Positions 51,077 through 59,553 of a stretch of 64,000 bases of DNA are shown piece by piece. The notes beneath the pieces are model-generated. The model had not been told where the DNA came from. It saw nothing but the letters and a program-made list of their open reading frames with translations, and did not search any database. A program made the translations under genes and the position numbers. Numbering within the stretch: the first letter of the stretch is position 1; each line of letters opens with the position of its first letter. The DNA is from CALMBW01 sp963779645 (GTDB lineage: Bacteria; Actinomycetota; CADDZG01; WHSQ01), in contig CAVZYX010000005.1 in the NCBI GenBank assembly GCA_963779645.1, positions 930,001 through 994,000 of the forward strand. The letters run 5' to 3'.

Positions 51077-51436
51077 ATGAGAACCTCAGCAGCGCAAGCC
51101 TCGCCGATCGAAGCGGTCGCACAGGTCACCGATGATTTCGAGGTCCTGCGAGCGCAGGTCGTCGAGCTTTTCGAGGGCACGCAGGCGCCGGTGACCGCCG
51201 AGTTCGGCCCCGCCGGGCCAGCGCCGAGCCGCCCCACGGGGGCTCCGCCTCCTCCTCCGCCACCGCCCCCTCCACCGCCTCCAGGCGCACGGAGCGAGCT
51301 GTGGAACGGACTGGAGTCCAGCCCAGTGGTGCCCGATCACGACGATCCGATCCAGGCCTTCGCGCCGCCTCCCCGGATGGACTGGGGCCCTCGCAAGACC
51401 AGCCGTCTGCTGCGCTTCGCATCTAAGAGCGCCTAG
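51077..51436 (+). CDS. Hypothetical protein with 13 consecutive prolines
   Basis: This 119-residue protein has an Ala/Glu-rich N-terminal helix (EAVAQVTDDFEVLRAQVVELFEG), a run of 13 Pro at about residues 57-69, and a C-terminal segment ELWNGLESSPVVPDHDDPIQAF then RKTSRLLRFASKSA. The prolines use CCG, CCT, CCA and CCC in mixed order, so the run is not a simple DNA repeat. Translation would need EF-P. No signal peptide is evident and no family was recognised. It lies 47 bases after the tRNA terminator. Confidence 0.6.
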   Translation: MRTSAAQASPIEAVAQVTDDFEVLRAQVVELFEGTQAPVTAEFGPAGPAPSRPTGAPPPPPPPPPPPPPGARSELWNGLESSPVVPDHDDPIQAFAPPPRMDWGPRKTSRLLRFASKSA

Positions 51437-51565
51437 CTAGGGCGTTATCCCCGCCGGCCTCGGGAATCAGACACGAAATGGCCGTTTCGGGCTATTTATC
51501 TTTGTGCTCTTTTGCCCGATATATGAGGTAACGAATTTCCTTTGAGGCAATGGGGGTCATGAAGG

Positions 51566-52969
51566 TTGACGGGTTCCGAGACATTCCCTAGGCGCAAGAT
51601 GCTCACACGGGCTCTCACCGTGGGGGCTGGAACCGCGGCCGGGATGATGGCCAGCGGGATGGGGGTTGCCAAAGCGCAGGTCCCGACTACGCCTGGCATC
51701 GCGGACGACCTCATTGCTAAAGGGCCACACCCCTGGGTCGACGTGCGTGCCTACGGTGCCACCGGTGATGGGAGCGTCGACGACGGGCCAGCGATCAGAG
51801 CTGCACTGGCAGCGGCCAACACCGGAAAAGGCGGACTGACTCAGGTCTACTTGCCCGCCGGCGTCTACAGGATCGCTTCCACCCTCGCGCTTCCCAGCAA
51901 TGTCACTCTGTTCGGCGACGGAAGCCGTCCGGGGAACCAGGGAGGTACCGAGATCCTCTATTCCGGCTCTGGGACCGCGGTTACTGCGGGAGCCCCGGGA
52001 CAGGATTGGAGCAACTCCCAGATCCGCGGTTTGCGTGTTGCCCGAGACTCATCGGGTGGATCGGACGGTTGGGGACTACAGGTTTTCAACCCCACCAACG
52101 TGAGCATGATCACGGATGTTCTTGTGACCGGGTTCCGTGAGGGCGGCATCCATGTCGCGAACGGGTCTGGCGGCGACGGGAACCCAGGCGCGAACTTCTT
52201 CAAGCTCTCGAACTTCTTCATCATCGGCGGCAGGAAGCCTCTCTACCTACAGAGAGGACGCCAGACGGTGCTTATCCAGTTCGGAGGCATCGATGTTGAC
52301 GACACCTCTCAATGTGGAGCGTTGATCGAAACCGGGGAAGCTCAAGCTCATGTAACGACCGTCGAATCCGTCAAGGTGGAGTCCCGGGGAAGAAACGTTC
52401 CTGGGTTCCAAGTCACTGGGATCGCGCCGGTTACGTTCGTTGGCTGCACCTACTACAACATGACGAAGGCCGGTACGGCCCCCGCGTTCCTCTACACGAA
52501 CCAAACGCAGCCAGATCTACAAACACAACTTGTCGGGTGCACTTCGATGGGCACCTCTACCTTCTTCTCGGCACCCGAGAGGAACGTGCACGTTCGCGCC
52601 GATGCCTCTCGGGGCTACTACGCTCCGCAGATAACAGTTGCCGGCGGAGGCATGGTCGTGCCGATGACTACCCGCAACAACGCCGACCGGACCTGGGCGA
52701 TGCACAAGGATGTGCGGATGGGGTGGACGGACGACACGGGTGATCGAGCTGCGATCGACACCACGCTTTATAGGTCACGCGCCAAGACGCTGCAGACGGA
52801 CGGAACACTCGTCGCTCTCGACGGTGTTTCGACGAAGGTGGTCAAAGGAGCAGTGACCGATAAGAGCTTTTCGACTCCTCCGCCCGACGGAACGATGGCA
52901 TTGGACTCGACCAACGACACCCTTTACGTGCGCTCGAAAGGCAAGTGGCGCAAAGTCACCCTGGGGTAG
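51566..52969 (+). CDS. Secreted right-handed beta-helix protein (pectate-lyase superfamily type)
   Basis: This 467-residue protein begins FPRRKMLTRALTVGAGTAAG, a Tat-like signal peptide, followed by WVDVRAYGATGDGSVDDGPAIRAALAAA and VYLPAGVYRIASTLALPSNVTLFGDG, the hallmark start of Pectate_lyase_3 domains. The later repeats (TTVESVKVES, FVGCTYYNMT) fit a parallel beta-helix. A C-terminal segment (GTMALDSTNDTLYVRSKGKWRKV) resembles phage-tail-like or surface-protein ends. The TTG start is needed to keep the RR motif. It opens the polysaccharide region and may cut or bind a surface glycan. Confidence 0.8.
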   Translation: MTGSETFPRRKMLTRALTVGAGTAAGMMASGMGVAKAQVPTTPGIADDLIAKGPHPWVDVRAYGATGDGSVDDGPAIRAALAAANTGKGGLTQVYLPAGVYRIASTLALPSNVTLFGDGSRPGNQGGTEILYSGSGTAVTAGAPGQDWSNSQIRGLRVARDSSGGSDGWGLQVFNPTNVSMITDVLVTGFREGGIHVANGSGGDGNPGANFFKLSNFFIIGGRKPLYLQRGRQTVLIQFGGIDVDDTSQCGALIETGEAQAHVTTVESVKVESRGRNVPGFQVTGIAPVTFVGCTYYNMTKAGTAPAFLYTNQTQPDLQTQLVGCTSMGTSTFFSAPERNVHVRADASRGYYAPQITVAGGGMVVPMTTRNNADRTWAMHKDVRMGWTDDTGDRAAIDTTLYRSRAKTLQTDGTLVALDGVSTKVVKGAVTDKSFSTPPPDGTMALDSTNDTLYVRSKGKWRKVTLG

Positions 52970-52979
52970 CCTTGCGGCC

Positions 52980-53783
52980 ATGTCCGCTTCTCTTCTTCGG
53001 CGCCTAAGCCATCGTCTCACCGAGATAGGTCCCGCCAAGAAGGCACTGAACATGGCTCGTCATCGCGGCTTATCCCCCGCAGACGCCTTCCTCGCTTCTT
53101 TCCCGAAGTCGGGTAACACCTGGGTGAAGTTCATGCTCGGTGAACTGCTGTCAGGCACCGCTACCGACTTCGACACCGCCGAACAACTCGTTCCCGATGT
53201 AGGGGCACATCACTCAGCCGCCAGGCTCCTACCGAACCAGGGCCGCCTGATCAAGACGCACGAGCCACATGTCGGATCTTGGGCCCGCGCATACAAGCGT
53301 TCGATCTACATCGTTCGTGACGGGAGGGACGTCGCCGTCTCCTATTACTTCTCGATGCTCCGCACTGGACTGTTCGAGGGGCCGTTCGAAGACTTCCTTA
53401 AGGAGTTCCTCGAGGGCCGGGTGGGGGGTTTCGGATCGTGGCAAGACCACGTCTCCTCGTGGGTCCACCAGCAGGGCCTCTGTCTCCTGCGGTACGAAGA
53501 TCTCTTACTGGACCCCGTCGCGGGGCTCGCCAAGGCTACGGACTTCCTGGGTCTGGATGTCTCCCCGGAAACCCTAGAGACGATCGCGGCCGACAACACT
53601 GCAGACGCGATGCGATCCAAAGAGAAGGGATCGAGGATCGATCGCGAGCGTGTTAGGAGCGATATCAACTTCGTAAGAGCCGCCAAGAGTGGGGGGTGGC
53701 AGGAACACTTCGATGACCGCTCCAGCGCGTTGTTCGAACAACGCGCTGGGGACGCGATGCGTCTCGCCGGCTACGACTTTTAG
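52980..53783 (+). CDS. Sulfotransferase domain protein
   Basis: This 267-residue protein has the 5'-phosphosulfate loop FPKSGNTWVKFML (about residues 41-53) and the 3'-phosphate motif YIVRDGRDVAVSYY (R113 to D117), the two PAPS-binding signatures of the sulfotransferase_1 family. GGWQEHFDDRSSALFEQRAGDAM near the end fits the usual C-terminal KxGxxGxWxxxF-like region. It lies ten bases after the beta-helix gene. By context it probably sulfates an exopolysaccharide or glycolipid. Confidence 0.87.
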   Translation: MSASLLRRLSHRLTEIGPAKKALNMARHRGLSPADAFLASFPKSGNTWVKFMLGELLSGTATDFDTAEQLVPDVGAHHSAARLLPNQGRLIKTHEPHVGSWARAYKRSIYIVRDGRDVAVSYYFSMLRTGLFEGPFEDFLKEFLEGRVGGFGSWQDHVSSWVHQQGLCLLRYEDLLLDPVAGLAKATDFLGLDVSPETLETIAADNTADAMRSKEKGSRIDRERVRSDINFVRAAKSGGWQEHFDDRSSALFEQRAGDAMRLAGYDF

Positions 53784-53808
53784 CAGTCTGACTAGGAGGC
53801 GTCTGTAC

Positions 53809-55299
53809 TCAATAGGGCGCTTGGCTGCTGCTGGTGTCGAACCCGTTAAGCACGCACCCGATCAGCCGGGCATCAACCTGATGGAGCTCGCGTGCCGCCA
53901 TCGCGAGATCGGTTCTGGTCGTGTTCTTCGCGTCGGCCACCAGCAGGACACTGTCAACCTGCCGCGCTAAAGCCTGCGCGTCTGCAACTGATAGCAAAGG
54001 CGGAGCGTCGACGATGACGATGTCCGCTTCGGCTCGTAGCTGCCCCAAGAGTTCCCGCATGGTCGATGAGTCGAGGAGCTCCGTTGGGCTTGAAGGCAGA
54101 GGGCCGCTTGGTAACACGATCAGGTTGTCGACACGCGATTCCGCCGCGATCGATCGCCACACCATCGGGTGATCGCCAAGGAGCATTGAGAGTCCCGGTT
54201 CCTGAGGCACGTTGAAGATCTCGTGGATGGTTGGGTGTCTCAGGTCCGCGCAAACAAGGATGACGCGCTTCCGTGCCTGAGCGAAAGAGATCGCAAGATT
54301 GGAGGCGGTCTGCGACTTGCCTTCTCCCGGCAGTGCACTCGTGACCAAGATCGTGCCCAGATCTCCTGATGGAAGTGCTGCCGTGAGCCTTGTCCTCAAG
54401 AGCCTGTAAGCGTCTGCCTCGGCACTGCGGGGATGGGACTGCGCGACCACTCCTCCCGTTCGAGCTCTCCGCCTCGAGAGCCTGGGGATCGTTCCGAGTA
54501 CGGGAGCGCCCGTCGTTCCTTCCGCGTCGACCTTGTCGCGCAACGTCTCGTCCAAACGATCTCGCAAGAAAGCGACTGCGAGGCCGAGCCCCAGTCCGAG
54601 GATCAGGGCCAAGGTGAGGGTTGCGAGCAACCCTGACCCCGATCTCTCGGTGGGGAGCTGTGCTGCCGCGATCACGCGCCCGGCCTCGAGGTCGGATGGG
54701 GGAGTGAAGCGGGTGAGTTGACTCTGTAGAACGGCGATCTCGCCGGCGAGGATGTTGGCTTCCGTGCGAGCTTCGTCTCCCTGGCCATCGTCGAGCTCAG
54801 CCAACTGCCCACTTAGCTCATTGATCTGGGTTCGGAGGGAATCTGAGGCTGCGACCAGGCTCTCGATGGCCTGTTCCTCGCGATTGGCCAGGTAGGCGTC
54901 GGCGAATGCTTGAGCCCCTAGCTGCGCCTCAACCGGGTCGTCCGCCGCGAAGCTGAAGACAAGGATCTCTGTGCCTGGAGCGTTGGAGACACCGACGTCC
55001 TCGAGAAGATCGACGGGGTTCCCTCCCAGCGTCTCGGCCGCCACCGAGGCAACCTCGAGAGAAGCCGCGACCCGTCGCTCGGTCTCCATATTCATCTCGT
55101 CTCCAGAGGAATCGATCTGGACGCCCACGGAGCCCACCAGGACGTCCGCCGATGCTACGTAGGCCCTATCGACCGAGGAGGCGTAGGCGGCAGCTCCAGC
55201 CAGACAGGCAGCCGTGATGGCCAATACGGTCCAGCGGCGCCCCCGTACGACGGCCAATCCCTGCCTCAACCGGGCGTTGTCTTCGGACAGATTGTCCAT
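53809..55299 (-). CDS. Polysaccharide co-polymerase / BY-kinase (Wzz plus CpsD-type ATPase)
   Basis: The 496-residue protein has a Wzz domain with two membrane helices (about residues 25-45 and 225-245) and a cytoplasmic P-loop domain: Walker A LPGEGKSQTASNLA (Lys about 328), Walker A' VILVCADLRHP and Walker B DIVIVDAPPLL. Such proteins set chain length and regulate export. The usual C-terminal tyrosine cluster is reduced to one terminal Tyr (SSSQAPY). ATG 55299 has GGGAAGG five bases upstream, better than the longer frame from 55323. The gene is divergent from the WecG-type gene across a 143-base interval. Confidence 0.9.
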   Translation of the reverse strand: MDNLSEDNARLRQGLAVVRGRRWTVLAITAACLAGAAAYASSVDRAYVASADVLVGSVGVQIDSSGDEMNMETERRVAASLEVASVAAETLGGNPVDLLEDVGVSNAPGTEILVFSFAADDPVEAQLGAQAFADAYLANREEQAIESLVAASDSLRTQINELSGQLAELDDGQGDEARTEANILAGEIAVLQSQLTRFTPPSDLEAGRVIAAAQLPTERSGSGLLATLTLALILGLGLGLAVAFLRDRLDETLRDKVDAEGTTGAPVLGTIPRLSRRRARTGGVVAQSHPRSAEADAYRLLRTRLTAALPSGDLGTILVTSALPGEGKSQTASNLAISFAQARKRVILVCADLRHPTIHEIFNVPQEPGLSMLLGDHPMVWRSIAAESRVDNLIVLPSGPLPSSPTELLDSSTMRELLGQLRAEADIVIVDAPPLLSVADAQALARQVDSVLLVADAKNTTRTDLAMAARELHQVDARLIGCVLNGFDTSSSQAPY

Positions 55300-55442
55300 A
55301 TGCCTTCCCTTTAGGTAAACCAAAATGTCCCAAAAAATTCATGTATCGCAGGAGTAGCCCTACTGCCGCCTAATACGCCTCGCTACGGACCGGCGACGTT
55401 CCGTGACCGACTCTAGCGGAGGGATATTCAGGAGGTTTCATT

Positions 55443-56342
55443 ATGGCGGGGACGCAAGCCGAGCGGCACACGCTGCAGGCAGACCTGGTCGTCGGAGATG
55501 TCCTTTCGGAGCAAGCCCTGCGCGTGGCAGGTGCTCCAGTCGTCGAGCTCAGCATCGTTCCCCCCCGCGCCATCGTTCGCGAGACCGTTCTCGGTCACCG
55601 GGTAGATGCTATCGACCTTCCTGAAGCTGTCGAGATGATCCTTCACCGGGCCATGGACGGCGAGGCCGGGGCTTATGTCTGTTGCACCAACGTCCACGCA
55701 ACCGTCGAGTCACAGGACCGACCCGATCTTCAGGCTGCGGCCGATGGGGCGTTCCTTTCGGTTCCCGATGGGATGCCTCTGGCATGGATCCTCAAGAAGA
55801 GGGGGCTCAGGGCAGATCGAGTAGCAGGCATGGAGCTCACCGAGACCATCGCCGCTGCCGGGGTGCCCAAAAGGCTCAGGCATTTCTTCTTCGGGGGTGC
55901 CCCCGGCGTCGCCGAGAAGGCAGCGGAGGCTTTGCAGGCTCTCGCCCCCGGGATGATCGTTACGGGCACGTACTCACCCCCCTTCAGCGAGGATGGATCC
56001 GCAGACCTCGCCGATCTGAAGGCGATGATCGCTGAAACGCACCCCCACATCATCTGGGTAGGACTCGGATGCCCGAAACAAGAACTCTGGATGGCGAATC
56101 ATGCTCAGTTCCTCGGGGTGCCGATGATGGTCGGCATCGGAGCAGCCTTCGACTTCCTGGCCGGTGACAAGCGCAGGGCACCTCGGTGGATCCAGCGATC
56201 CGGGTTGGAGTGGCTCTTCCGTCTCGTCTCGGAGCCCCGTCGCCTGTGGCGCAGGTACCTTGTGGGCAACTCCCGCTTCCTCTACCTTCTCCTAAGGGAT
56301 TGGCTCCTACGTCCGATCCGAACCACGGAAACGGAGATTTGA
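55443..56342 (+). CDS. WecG/TagA/CpsF family glycosyltransferase
   Basis: This 299-residue protein shows the GT26 family segments TNVHATVESQDRPDLQAAADGAFLSVPDGMPLAWILK, RHFFFGGAPGVAEKAAEAL and IIWVGLGCPKQELWMANHA, plus VGIGAAFDFLAGDKRRAPRWIQRSGLEWLFRL. The first 50 residues are an extra segment. The family transfers ManNAc or related sugars to a lipid-linked acceptor early in glycan assembly. AGGAGG precedes ATG 55443 by about nine bases. Confidence 0.9.
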   Translation: MAGTQAERHTLQADLVVGDVLSEQALRVAGAPVVELSIVPPRAIVRETVLGHRVDAIDLPEAVEMILHRAMDGEAGAYVCCTNVHATVESQDRPDLQAAADGAFLSVPDGMPLAWILKKRGLRADRVAGMELTETIAAAGVPKRLRHFFFGGAPGVAEKAAEALQALAPGMIVTGTYSPPFSEDGSADLADLKAMIAETHPHIIWVGLGCPKQELWMANHAQFLGVPMMVGIGAAFDFLAGDKRRAPRWIQRSGLEWLFRLVSEPRRLWRRYLVGNSRFLYLLLRDWLLRPIRTTETEI

Positions 56343-57379
56343 AGGTAAGCCTTGTCCATTTCGGAGCTCTTCAAGAAGGCGGGTATCCCCCAGATACGCG
56401 CGCTCTCGCAAGCGCGCTCGCGTCACGAGGGCATGAAGTAACCCTCGTTGCTGAAGAAGGGCCTCGACGGGATCACCTGAATGGCGTGGAGGTTGTCTCT
56501 CCCCGCGAACGCACCAAGATCGATGGCGTCGATGTCGTTCACCTCATGGGTGTGCTTCGTCCCCGCCAGCTCTCTTTCGTCTCGCGGTCCCTCCCACCCT
56601 CGGCTGCTTTGGTGGTGTCGCCGCTCACCCAGCTCTCTGTCGCCCATATGCGCAAGTCACAGTGGAAGAAGGCTCCCTACACAGCGCTACTAAAGAGGTG
56701 GGCGCGGTCGCGCAGGATCACTCTGCATGGGTTCAGTGAGGCGGAGTTAGTTGATTCCCAGCGTTTCCTTCCGACGTCTAATGGGTTCATTGCGCCTGCG
56801 GGAGTGTTCGATCCGCCTGAGGTGACCTGGCGCGGCGACAGTGAGTCGGTTGCGTTCTTCGGACGAAACGACATCTACCAGAAGGGCATCGACATCTTGC
56901 TGGAGGGTTACGCGCTGGCTCGAACCCAGGGCTTTTCGAAAGGTCTGATAGTGGCCGGTCAACCGTGGAAGAAGAGCGATGCGTTCCTTCGCCGTAACCG
57001 TACGGAAGGAGTCGAGATCTGGGGGCCGGTCGATGAAGCCTCCAAGTGGGATCTTCTGGCGAGGGCTCGTTGCCAGGTCTTCTTGAGCCGTTGGGACGGC
57101 CCCCCCCGTCCAGTCCGCGAGGCGCTCAGCGTGGGATGTCCCGTGTTGGTGTCTCATGGGACCAATATGGCTGACATGGTTGAGCAGTTGGAAGCCGGAC
57201 GAGCAGTCGGGAGCGCCCCAGAAGCAGTTGCGGTAGCGCTGCGGGCGACGGATGACACTTCTCGATTGCACAGTTGGTCGAAGGGTGCCATCGAGATGCG
57301 AAAGCGTCTCTCGTGGGCTCAGGTTGCTGCCGATTACGAATCGGGTTACGAAGCGGCGGTTGCCGGTTCGGAGGTCTGA
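56339..57379 (+). CDS. Glycosyltransferase, family 4-like (GT-B)
   Basis: From TTG 56339 (TTGA overlap with the previous gene) the protein has 346 residues beginning LKVSLVHFGALQEGGYPPDTRALASALASRGHEVTLVAE. The GT-B C-terminal half has VAFFGRNDIYQKGIDILLEGYAL and FLSRWDGPPRPVREALSVGCPVLVSHGTNMADMV, where the Glu/Arg region contacts the nucleotide sugar. The usual E-x7-E is changed to R-E-A in this loop. Donor and acceptor are unknown. Confidence 0.85.
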   Translation: MKVSLVHFGALQEGGYPPDTRALASALASRGHEVTLVAEEGPRRDHLNGVEVVSPRERTKIDGVDVVHLMGVLRPRQLSFVSRSLPPSAALVVSPLTQLSVAHMRKSQWKKAPYTALLKRWARSRRITLHGFSEAELVDSQRFLPTSNGFIAPAGVFDPPEVTWRGDSESVAFFGRNDIYQKGIDILLEGYALARTQGFSKGLIVAGQPWKKSDAFLRRNRTEGVEIWGPVDEASKWDLLARARCQVFLSRWDGPPRPVREALSVGCPVLVSHGTNMADMVEQLEAGRAVGSAPEAVAVALRATDDTSRLHSWSKGAIEMRKRLSWAQVAADYESGYEAAVAGSEV

Positions 57380-57381
57380 AC

Positions 57382-59553
57382 GTGATCGACCGCCGAACGG
57401 TTGAGGAGATCGTTCGCCTGATCGGCGATGACCCCCGGATCCTCCACATGCCTTTCTGGGACGATGCTCCCGGCGGCGGCGACGTCGATTGTGTCGCTCG
57501 GAACGTCGACCCTCTCTGGCCGCTCCGGCTGCCTGATGGCTGGCGATTGTTGCAACATCTCAAGTACGACATCACGGCTTCGTATTGGGTCATCGAGCGT
57601 GATGGCGAAATGCTCGCGATCGACATCCTGGAGGACCCCAAGGGCCGAGGACGCTACGGCATCAGGTCAGACCAGGTTCCTTCAACCGACGGACTCACGG
57701 CATCACCGGCTTTCCGCGCTGCTTACCTCACGGCGAAAAGAGTCGGCAAGGGCCTGCGCGACGAGCATCGGTGGGGAATCATCGGCCAGCTCGCGGCCGA
57801 TGAGCCAAAGGTCTACCGAGGCTATGTGATGGAAGCCTTCGGCCCTCGACTGGGCGCGGACCTTGCAACTGCGGGACTCGAGGGACGTCCACCGTCGCCG
57901 GCGGTCTGGAAAAGGGCTCGGAGGATCCAAGGCGCTCGACGCTTGGGGATCGCCGGGGGGCCGAGCGTTCTGATCCAGCGCATCTCCCGACTGAAACGTC
58001 GTGTCTTCGCTCCCACGGGACTCTTCGTAGTCCTGGCCGGACCGGATGGTACTGGGAAATCAACCCTCGCGGGCGCCGTTCTCGATGGAACCGAACCAGC
58101 CTTCCGGCGCCGATCCCATTCGCACTGGCGGCCGGGCTTGCTGCCACGGCCCGGTGCACTTGCTGGTCGCGCTGAAAGTGACTCGACCCGACCTCATGAT
58201 CGACAGCCGCACGGCCGGATCCTTTCGTTCGCGTTACTGGGATGGCATTTCCTAGACTTCTTGATCGGTGGTTGGGGTCGGTGGATGCCGTTCAGAGCTC
58301 GAAGCGGACTGGTCTTGAACGAGCGAGGATGGATGGACATCGCAGTTGACCCCAGGCGTTATGGACTCCAAGCCGATCCTCGCCTCGTCGCCGCGCTGGG
58401 GCGATTCCTTCCGTCGCCCGACCTCGTGCTCCTGCTTGAGGCGACGCCCGAAACGATCGTTCAACGTAAGGACGAACTGACCGGGCCTGAAGTAGCGCGC
58501 CAACTCGAAGCATGGCGAAAGGTTGCCCCGAACGCGGTGAGATTGGATGCTGCGTCATCGGCGCCGATCGTTGCGGATCGTGCGATCGAAGCGGTATCAG
58601 GGTCGCTTGCGCGGCGAGCGCTAACTCGACTTGATGGAGGCTGGGTCCAGTTGCCCGGGGGGAACAAGGGATACCTAGTGCCCGCTCGCGCCGCAGGCGC
58701 GGCAACGGCCCTCCATCAGCCTGTCACCACTCGTCAGCGCTTGCTGTGGCGAGCCGCCGGCTCGGCGCTGGGCGCTAGGGCGCTGCGCGCCTTACCGCGC
58801 GTGCGCGATCTACCAGAACGCGTTATCGAAGTGGTCGGCCCACTCTTGCCTCGCGGAGGAAACTTCTCCATCGCCCGGTCGACACATCCAGGACGATGGA
58901 TGTGTTTGATCGCCGATCGGGAGGGCCAGCCGTTCAGCATGGTTAAGGTCGCCTCGGACGAGGAGGGGGCCGAGGCCCTCCGGCGAGAGGCCGATGCGAT
59001 CAACACGATCGCGCCAGGGATGCCTACGACCGTGCAAGTGCCGAAGGTTCTGGATGCGGGTGAAGGCTGGCTGGCTCTTGAAGGGTTGCGCTGGCTGCCG
59101 CGCAAGCAGCTGGGAACCATCCCATTGGAGGTCGCAGATGCCTTGGGCGTTCTGTTCTCTCAGGGACAGGGTGGGCGTACAGGCCCCACTCATGGAGACT
59201 TCGCTCCTTGGAACCTCCTTCGTACCGAGGGAGGATGGGCGTTGGTTGACTGGGAAGCCGCCCGCGCCGATGGAGATGCCTTCGATGACCTCTTCCACTA
59301 TCTCGTTATGAGTTCCGCGCTGATCGGTGAACCGTCTGCTGAAGACATCATCGATGGTGTGGTCCGGGGCGAAGGTCCGCACGGAGCTGCCCTCCGGGTT
59401 TACGCGCACGCAGCCGAGATCGAAACGCGGGAGATCACCGAGCTCTTTAGACGATTCCTGTTCCAGTGGCCTGCGCTGAGCGGGAGCACACGCGACGCAA
59501 CGGCAAAGGGCCGCGCCCGGGCCCGTTTGATCGCCCTACTCGGACGAACTTGA
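57382..59553 (+). CDS. Three-domain fusion: nucleotidyltransferase-like, thymidylate-kinase-like, APH-like kinase
   Basis: GTG 57382 (GGAGG seven bases upstream) gives 723 residues. Residues 1-200 include GGGDVDCVAR (D34, D36), like the GSDxD metal motif of nucleotidyltransferases. Residues 213-430 form a thymidylate-kinase-like P-loop domain (AGPDGTGKSTLAG, Lys about 226; LNERGWMDIAVDPRRYG; DLVLLLEATPETIVQRK). Residues about 500-715 resemble aminoglycoside phosphotransferases: HGDFAPWNLL (H604, D606, N611) and LVDWEAA (D623). The gene sits between glycosyltransferase genes, so it may phosphorylate or nucleotidylate a sugar or lipid carrier; this is inference. I know no characterised protein with this order of domains. 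Confidence 0.8.
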   Translation: MIDRRTVEEIVRLIGDDPRILHMPFWDDAPGGGDVDCVARNVDPLWPLRLPDGWRLLQHLKYDITASYWVIERDGEMLAIDILEDPKGRGRYGIRSDQVPSTDGLTASPAFRAAYLTAKRVGKGLRDEHRWGIIGQLAADEPKVYRGYVMEAFGPRLGADLATAGLEGRPPSPAVWKRARRIQGARRLGIAGGPSVLIQRISRLKRRVFAPTGLFVVLAGPDGTGKSTLAGAVLDGTEPAFRRRSHSHWRPGLLPRPGALAGRAESDSTRPHDRQPHGRILSFALLGWHFLDFLIGGWGRWMPFRARSGLVLNERGWMDIAVDPRRYGLQADPRLVAALGRFLPSPDLVLLLEATPETIVQRKDELTGPEVARQLEAWRKVAPNAVRLDAASSAPIVADRAIEAVSGSLARRALTRLDGGWVQLPGGNKGYLVPARAAGAATALHQPVTTRQRLLWRAAGSALGARALRALPRVRDLPERVIEVVGPLLPRGGNFSIARSTHPGRWMCLIADREGQPFSMVKVASDEEGAEALRREADAINTIAPGMPTTVQVPKVLDAGEGWLALEGLRWLPRKQLGTIPLEVADALGVLFSQGQGGRTGPTHGDFAPWNLLRTEGGWALVDWEAARADGDAFDDLFHYLVMSSALIGEPSAEDIIDGVVRGEGPHGAALRVYAHAAEIETREITELFRRFLFQWPALSGSTRDATAKGRARARLIALLGRT

